The notes under the pieces: model-generated
The model's input: the letters and a program-made list of their open reading frames with translations, nothing else
What the model was told of the DNA's origin: nothing
Database searches by the model: none
NCBI GenBank assembly: GCA_944346885.1
Contig: CALVMR010000002.1
Span: forward strand, 1-36,406
DNA from: an uncultured Clostridia bacterium
Lineage (GTDB): Bacteria > Bacillota > Clostridia > Christensenellales > Borkfalkiaceae
Length of the DNA: 36,406 nt
Direction of reading: 5' to 3'
Shown here: positions 31,701-36,406 of the stretch, piece by piece
Position numbering within the stretch: the stretch's first letter is position 1
Layout of the letters: each line of letters starts with the position of its first letter
Made by a program: the position numbers and the translations under genes

Positions 31701-33159
31701 TTCCATCGATTACAACACGGCGCGCATCCCCGATTACGTGTTTGAAAACGACTGGTACCGCCCGCAGTACCATGCGGTACCGCCCGCAAACTGGATGAAC
31801 GAGCCGCACGCGCTCTTCCAATACAACGGCAACTGGCACCTGTTCTATCAGTACAACCCCATCGGCCCGTACTGGCAAAACATCTGCTGGGGGCATTGGG
31901 TCAGCGACGATATGGTGCAGTGGGAGTACGTAAAAGAGGCGGTCATCCCCACGGAGGGCACCATCGCGCCGGACGGCATTTGGACGGGCAACGTCGTCTT
32001 TGACGACCAAGGCCGCCCCGTGCTGCTCATCACCGCGGGAGACGATACCCGCCCGAACGGCTCTACCCAGCACGTCGGCTTGGCGTATGCAAAAGATTAT
32101 TCCGACCCGTACCTCACCGAGTGGTACATCGGCGACTACGCCGTTAAACAGACAAGCGCCATGGGCACCGTCGGCGAATTCCGCGACGCGCAGGCGTTCG
32201 GCATCGGCAATGACCGCTACATGGTCGTCGGCGGGCAGATCAACGGCAGGGGCGCGGCGCACGTGTTCAAGACCACCGCAAACAATTTGACCAACTGGCA
32301 GTACATGGGCAACCTGTTCACGCCTTCCAATTATAAGAACGAATACGGCACCGTATGGGAGATGCCCAACATTGTGCCGCTGCCCTACGAAAACGGGCAG
32401 CTGAGCGGCAAATACCTGTTTGTGTTCTCGCCGCAGCACGGCGACAACGACGTGTGGTATTACATCGGCAACTTTGATACGAACAGCTGCCGCTTTACGC
32501 CAGACTTTGCGGATGCAAAGCTGATGGACTTCGGCAACAACGTATTCACGGGCCCGACCGTCTACTCCGATCCTTCCACCAACCGCGTGTACATCTGCTC
32601 GATCATGCAGGACCAGCGCTCGGAAGAGGATCGCTACAACGCGGGCTGGGCGTTCCAGGCGGGCTTGCCGCGCGAGCTGTTCTTGCGCAGCGACGGCACC
32701 CTCGGCATCAAGCACATCGATACATCCTCTGCGGAGGGGCATACCATAGTCTCCTTCTCCAACCTCTCCGTGGGGGATGCCAACAGCCGCCTGAGCGTGG
32801 TATCCAGCGACCTGATCAAGATCGACTTCACCATCACCAACGCCCGCGGCAGCGTCGGCTTGCGCCTCAAAAACGGCGAAGGGTACGCAGAACTGTACTT
32901 TACGGACGACCGCGCAGGCATCAACACCAACCCCATCACCAACGGGTACCAGCGCACCAAAGGCGACTTCTCCGGCGAATACCGCCGCCAGAACGGTACG
33001 ATAACGGGCACGGTGTACATCGATAAATGTTTGATCGAGGCATATTTCGGCAATGCGGCAACGATTTCAGCGTGTGTGTACGGCAGAGGAAAAGGTTTGC
33101 AAGTATTCGGTGATGCAACCTTCTCCGTCACCGTAACGGCGATGAATTCGATCCACTAA
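28783..33159 (+). CDS. Modular surface GH32 fructan hydrolase, possibly endo-acting
   Basis: A 1458-residue exported enzyme. Residues 7-29 are a signal peptide or signal anchor; the candidate lipobox TVKC (Cys31) is poor. Residues 38-122 are the module shared with both neighbours. Five InlB-type repeats of about 75 residues span 129-508 (EGYTFLGW...ALW pattern). A galactose-binding-like module with NGGFETGDLTGW lies at 515-687, a LamG/concanavalin-like domain at about 765-972, then the GH32 five-bladed propeller at 990-1315 and the C-terminal beta-sandwich at 1320-1458. The three GH32 motifs read WMNEPHA (Glu1007 where Asp is usual), FRDAQAF (Asp1135) and WEMPN (acid/base Glu1193). Expected to cut inulin- or levan-type fructans outside the cell. 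Start fixed by GGGAG at 28773-28777. The next gene begins 30 bases after the stop. Confidence 0.92.
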   Translation: MSKKAKLILIICLAAACAVALTLTLALTVKCDGGKEKPSIGVTVNGEVQENGGTVQATVGTAYILAAAADGGAPVQIVYSFEGGFAQAFTGAAFIPAQEGTYTFNFTAEGSEMFVLRFAAAASGESGTQVTVSFSLGAHTEAGEELPAPQQVAVGSAIYLPAAPQAAEGYTFLGWFDGTNTYPAGAAYTVRSAVTITALWEAETYTLTFALGEHAAAGVQPVAPIEAEHGEVVLLPAPVQAESGYTFLGWNNGSATYGGGEEYAVTEDAAFTAVWQEQGAEPATYTVRFSLGGYAAEGESAPAERQMAAGSAFFLPDAPDAKEGYTFLGWYDGTTLYQAGAAYTVNGSVTLTARWQASLYTVSYSGGAHAAAGAQLPASQQFAKGSGFYLPEGPAAAEGYTFVGWNDGSKTYTQGEAYIVTGSVTLTAQWQAAQYTVSFAKGDHAADNAQLPSSLQKTYGETFELPAAIAAEEGYLFAGWYDGEETYAAGDSYTVYGAVTFVAVWESSGLPSSEYLIQNGGFETGDLTGWTYQNGTENGEILGDQAVISDTYFWDQRIPYNQSGNYHFDGWSAKDDQNEQHTYTLRSTEFTLGGSGYISFKMAGNAACVMVYTAEENRLIAQYRNTAFLDIQNVTDLDSGSRLATLTTFVANLEEYVGERLYIMLCDTSASAWAVAFFDEIVTYYETAPAVTGSYDTVQFYRGGYQEGGANERVTYQIPWVSATNVVADSETYGENVLSLSFDGTGYQEVNENGSGAVATVNGVLNNPVFQDSPVPLYRPNGIDGTALSFDGYSQYLSFDGDPSGNALTIDVYVCPRAFTWSAPQDPAEKHFAHVIVGSFDSNAKKGFMLGITKFGYPTFRVGTGSDWYIISFSNQAQYQLKNYEWARLTAVFDGINGRISLYINGIEAKTLNIPGGVSIQSAGKPILVGASSEPELVARFEKTKFNGLMDELTVQKAALTKAQIEETGKALPSIDYNTARIPDYVFENDWYRPQYHAVPPANWMNEPHALFQYNGNWHLFYQYNPIGPYWQNICWGHWVSDDMVQWEYVKEAVIPTEGTIAPDGIWTGNVVFDDQGRPVLLITAGDDTRPNGSTQHVGLAYAKDYSDPYLTEWYIGDYAVKQTSAMGTVGEFRDAQAFGIGNDRYMVVGGQINGRGAAHVFKTTANNLTNWQYMGNLFTPSNYKNEYGTVWEMPNIVPLPYENGQLSGKYLFVFSPQHGDNDVWYYIGNFDTNSCRFTPDFADAKLMDFGNNVFTGPTVYSDPSTNRVYICSIMQDQRSEEDRYNAGWAFQAGLPRELFLRSDGTLGIKHIDTSSAEGHTIVSFSNLSVGDANSRLSVVSSDLIKIDFTITNARGSVGLRLKNGEGYAELYFTDDRAGINTNPITNGYQRTKGDFSGEYRRQNGTITGTVYIDKCLIEAYFGNAATISACVYGRGKGLQVFGDATFSVTVTAMNSIH

Positions 33160-33189
33160 GATCCAAATTAAAATTACAAGGAGGAAAAT

Positions 33190-36100
33190 ATGAAAAAGAT
33201 TTGGATTGCATGCATTTCTTTGCTGTTGGCGTTTACCCTCTGCTTCGGCATCGTGGGCTGCGCAAACGGCGAAAAGGACGACGCTGCAACCATCAGCGTC
33301 AGCGTAAACGGCACCGCACAGCAAAACAACGGCACCGTAGACGCAACGGTCGGCACGCCGTACACCATCGCGGCAGCCGCTTCCAACGGTTCGTTGGTTT
33401 CGGTAAGCTATGTGTTCGGCACGGAAGCGGCGCAAACGCTCTCCGGGCAGACCTTTACGCCGGAAGAGGAAGGGAACTATGTGTTCACCTTTACGGCGGA
33501 AGGGGCGGATAACTTTGTGTTGACGTTTGCGGCAGAGGCGGAAGAGCCCGGACCCGGACCCGGTCCCGACGAACCCGGCCCCGGTCCCGACGACCCCGAC
33601 GAACCCGACGAACCCGTTAAATACACCGTGACCTATGCCGTGGGCGACCACGCCGCACAGGGCGTCAGCGCACCCGCTTCCGTCACCGAGGAAGAGGATA
33701 CCGAGATCACCCTGCCCGCAGCGTTGCAGGCGGCGGAAGGCTACACCTTTGCGGGTTGGAGCGACGGCACAATCGTATACGATGCGAAGGATTCCTACAC
33801 CGTTACCAAAACCGTTACGCTTACCGCCGTATGGAAAGCGATCGAGTACACCGCAACCTTTAACGTGGGCGACCACGCGGCAAGCGGCGCAACCGTTACC
33901 GACATGAAGGCGGATTACAACACGAAGATCAAACTGCCCGCAGGCCCCGCCGCGGCGGAAGGGTACACCTTCATGAACTGGAAAACGGGGGATACCACCT
34001 ACAACGCGGGCGCTTCCTACACCGTTACCGCGGATGTGGCCTTTACCGCACAGTGGCAGGAAACGGCTACCGTGACCGAAGTGACCGTCTCCTTCGACTT
34101 GGGCTACCACGCGGCTTCGAGCGCGCAGACCCCCAAAGACCAAACGGCGGCGCCCGGCGGCAGCATCACGCTCCCCGCGGCGATCGACGCGGCGCAGGGG
34201 TACTCCTTCAAGGGCTGGTCGGACGGTTCGACGACCTACATCGCGGGCACGTCGTATAACGTTACCGGCAACGTTACGCTCACTGCCGTATGGGAAGCGG
34301 TCAAGTACACCGTCTCCTTTAACGTGGGCGACCACGCGGCAAGCGGCGCAAGCGTTGCCAACATGAAGGCGGATTACAACACGAAGATCGAGCTGCCCGC
34401 AGCGCCCGAAGCTGCCGATACGTACATGTTCGACTGCTGGAAGCTTGACGGCGAAGAGTATCAGCCCGGCGACGAGTACACCGTTACCGGAGATGTTACG
34501 TTCACGGCAGAGTGGACGCAGCACGTGCACGAGTACACGCTTACCTACGCAAACGAGGTCGAATACCTTGAAGCGCAGGAGGACGGCACCGCGCAGGCAA
34601 CGTGCGAAAACGGCTGCGGCGGTTCCGTCACCGTTTCGCTGCCCGCTATCACGGCAGACGGCTGGGCAGATTCGAACCTCGCCGCGGGCTTCAAAACGAT
34701 GACGTGGACGGATCAGACCTCCGGCGCCAAGATCGTTATCGAAGAGGCGTACCAAGTGACCAACGGCGGCTTTGAGTATGGCACGTTAGACGGTTGGCAG
34801 GTCCTTAGCGGGCAGGGCGCAAGCGTTTCCGATTCGACCGAGTACTGGGAAGCGGATGAAAACTTTATGGACCAGAACGACAAAACGGTGCAAAGATATT
34901 TGCAGGACGGCACCTACTTCCTCGTCACCGACGAGACGAACCTGACCGCCGTGCGCAGCGAGACCTTTACCGTTGCCGGAGACGGCACCATCGCCTTCCG
35001 CTTCGGTATCGCCAAGAGTTCCGTCAGCTACGTGGCGCTTTGCGACGCGGATACGAATGCAGAGCTGATCAAAGTGACCAACAGCGAATACTTTAACGAT
35101 CCGCTGCTTGCGCAGGTCCTGTTGCTGCGCTTTATGTACGCGCACGATTACATCGACGAAGAGGTGTACATCAAGGTCGTGGACGGCGCTACGGCAGATT
35201 TCGGCTTCCTGAACTTTGACGATCTGCGCGTCAATTTGACCAACGAAGAGGCGGCGGCGCTCCTCGCCGAGGAAAAGGCGGAGATGGCGACCTACCGGCA
35301 AGACGTGCTCGATTCCACCGCGCAGATGGGCGGCAGAACGAAAGAGATCATCAACGCGATCCGCGGGTATTACAGCGATCTTACGCTGCGCGATATCGAG
35401 AAGTTGACGCTGGTCAGCAAGATCACCGATAAAGCTGTTTCGGCGGGAAATACCGATATCACCGCATATCTTGCAGAAGCCGCGGCTTCCAAGTACGGCG
35501 TGCAGCAGGATGAGATCGAAAAAGCGATCGTCAAGATCAACGACGGCAGCCAAGATTATACGAGCGGGTTTACCTCCTTCAATCTTGAAGCGGGCAAAAC
35601 CTACACCGTAACGTACACGCTGTCCGCCGCCGATGAAACCATTACGGAAACCTTTACGATCACCGTAAATTCGTCGTACCAGATCATCAACGGCGATTTT
35701 GAAACGGGCGACCTTACGGGCTGGGAATATGTTGGCTCCACCGGCGGTACGACGGGCGTTGACAGCACGACCGAATGCTGGAACGGATCGATGAACCAAG
35801 AGGGCAACTACCATTACGATGGTTGGGTCGGCACAAACGAGGCATGGACGGGCGTGCTGCGCTCCACCACCTTTGAGCTCGGCGGCAACGGCATGATCTC
35901 CTTCCGCCTCGGCGGCTGCAACAGGATCAGCGATCCGGAGCTGGGCGGTGCGTACCTCTCCGTTAAAAAGGCGAACGGCACCGAAGTGGCGCGCTTTGTC
36001 AACACCAAGCAGGAACCTTACAACGACGGCGCGGGCAAGGGCGAACAGTACATGTGGGTGTACGCCTTTAACCTGACCACCGTGGCGTCTATCGGCGATC

Positions 36101-36246
36101 AGCTGTACATTGAGATCGTAGACAATGCGACCGGCGGCTGGGGGCTTCTGTTCTTGGACGACGTGCAAACGTATCACACCGAAGAGAGCATTGCCGCGCT
36201 CGGTACGGTAAACACCGATTACTTTATGGCAACAAACCAGCTCTAA
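33190..36246 (+). CDS. Noncatalytic fructan-locus lipoprotein with InlB-type repeats and two galactose-binding-like modules
   Basis: A 1018-residue lipoprotein with signal peptide and lipobox IVGC (Cys24). The N-terminal module shared with the two upstream proteins spans 34-117. A Pro/Gly/Asp linker follows at 118-142, then four InlB-type repeats at 144-444. A short Cys/His element (HVHEYTLTY...CENGC) lies at 445-487. Two modules of the type found in the GH32 protein lie at 519-683 (NGGFEYGTLDGW) and 829-997 (NGDFETGDLTGW), separated by a helical segment rich in Glu/Ala/Lys (684-790). No catalytic domain is seen. Its tight link to the GH32 gene, with AGGAGG and no terminator between, and the shared module point to a cell-anchored fructan-binding partner; that role is inferred. 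Confidence 0.85.
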   Translation: MKKIWIACISLLLAFTLCFGIVGCANGEKDDAATISVSVNGTAQQNNGTVDATVGTPYTIAAAASNGSLVSVSYVFGTEAAQTLSGQTFTPEEEGNYVFTFTAEGADNFVLTFAAEAEEPGPGPGPDEPGPGPDDPDEPDEPVKYTVTYAVGDHAAQGVSAPASVTEEEDTEITLPAALQAAEGYTFAGWSDGTIVYDAKDSYTVTKTVTLTAVWKAIEYTATFNVGDHAASGATVTDMKADYNTKIKLPAGPAAAEGYTFMNWKTGDTTYNAGASYTVTADVAFTAQWQETATVTEVTVSFDLGYHAASSAQTPKDQTAAPGGSITLPAAIDAAQGYSFKGWSDGSTTYIAGTSYNVTGNVTLTAVWEAVKYTVSFNVGDHAASGASVANMKADYNTKIELPAAPEAADTYMFDCWKLDGEEYQPGDEYTVTGDVTFTAEWTQHVHEYTLTYANEVEYLEAQEDGTAQATCENGCGGSVTVSLPAITADGWADSNLAAGFKTMTWTDQTSGAKIVIEEAYQVTNGGFEYGTLDGWQVLSGQGASVSDSTEYWEADENFMDQNDKTVQRYLQDGTYFLVTDETNLTAVRSETFTVAGDGTIAFRFGIAKSSVSYVALCDADTNAELIKVTNSEYFNDPLLAQVLLLRFMYAHDYIDEEVYIKVVDGATADFGFLNFDDLRVNLTNEEAAALLAEEKAEMATYRQDVLDSTAQMGGRTKEIINAIRGYYSDLTLRDIEKLTLVSKITDKAVSAGNTDITAYLAEAAASKYGVQQDEIEKAIVKINDGSQDYTSGFTSFNLEAGKTYTVTYTLSAADETITETFTITVNSSYQIINGDFETGDLTGWEYVGSTGGTTGVDSTTECWNGSMNQEGNYHYDGWVGTNEAWTGVLRSTTFELGGNGMISFRLGGCNRISDPELGGAYLSVKKANGTEVARFVNTKQEPYNDGAGKGEQYMWVYAFNLTTVASIGDQLYIEIVDNATGGWGLLFLDDVQTYHTEESIAALGTVNTDYFMATNQL

Positions 36247-36279
36247 GGGTTTGCAAACGGCAAACCGAACAGGGAGGCG

Positions 36280-36305
36280 CCCCGCCGCTCAAACGAGCGG
36301 CGGGG
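36280..36305. other. GC-rich hairpin after the last gene
   Basis: CCCCGCCGCTC pairs with GAGCGGCGGGG (11 bp, AAAC loop). There is no T tract, so it looks more like an mRNA-stabilising or intercistronic structure than a terminator; the operon may continue beyond the window. Confidence 0.7.
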
Positions 36306-36324
36306 GAAGCCCACAAAAGAGGGG

Positions 36325-36400
36325 ATACAGGCAAACCGCAAGCCGCACACGGGGCGGCGGAGGCAAATACAGGCAAACCGCAAGCCGCACGCGGGGCGGC
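36325..36400. repeat. 42-bp-period direct repeat at the right edge
   Basis: Copies at 36325-36358 and 36367-36400 (ATACAGGCAAACCGCAAGCC...GGGGCGGC) differ at one base. The array may continue outside the window. Confidence 0.85.
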
Positions 36401-36406
36401 AGCCGC

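Overview
The window is about 36 kb of GC-rich, gene-dense bacterial DNA that looks like a gut-type Clostridia chromosome. Pointers are a YlmC/YmxH-type PRC-barrel protein, a DUF6062-like protein, an iron-only hydrogenase, strong AGGAGG-type ribosome sites, sigma-A promoters nearly all with 17-bp spacers, and very large surface proteins carrying Listeria/Bacteroides-type (InlB B-repeat) modules. I suspect a Christensenellales/Borkfalkia-like lineage, but that is a guess from protein style only.

The first 23 kb is housekeeping and central metabolism in short transcription units. In order: a YlmC-like protein cut at the left edge; an aldo/keto reductase overlapping an alpha/beta hydrolase; a divergent thioesterase; a glycerol-1-phosphate dehydrogenase with a TIM-barrel sugar isomerase; glucose-6-phosphate isomerase (pgi); an MGDG-synthase-like glycosyltransferase; ychF and argS, transcribed divergently; a gph-type HAD phosphatase; a DUF6062-like cysteine/histidine protein. 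A three-gene run follows (lipid kinase, PIG-L deacetylase, SIS isomerase/deaminase), then a soluble FtsH relative with a lost protease site, one tRNA-Thr(CGU), and malQ with an iron-only hydrogenase.

From 22.2 kb to the right edge lies an apparent glycan-capture locus: a LacI-family regulator, a 1391-residue lipoprotein, a 1458-residue GH32 fructan hydrolase and a 1018-residue binding lipoprotein. The three surface proteins begin with the same unfamiliar module of about 85 residues. The latter two also share InlB-type repeats and a galactose-binding-like module. Palindromes centred on AACGTT sit just downstream of the promoters of the regulator, the GH32 gene and the distant pgi gene, which suggests one fructan/fructose regulon. 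A second GH32 operator 229 bp away would allow looping.

The least expected feature is around the tRNA gene at 18.1-18.7 kb. The same strand carries a second element with an intact tRNA-Thr acceptor stem, CCA end and terminator, but with an unrelated structured core. Upstream are tandem, decaying copies of the 5' half of the tRNA. Almost every intergenic region also holds its own short direct or tandem repeat (periods 40, 74, 231, 69-70, 46, 49 and 42 bp).
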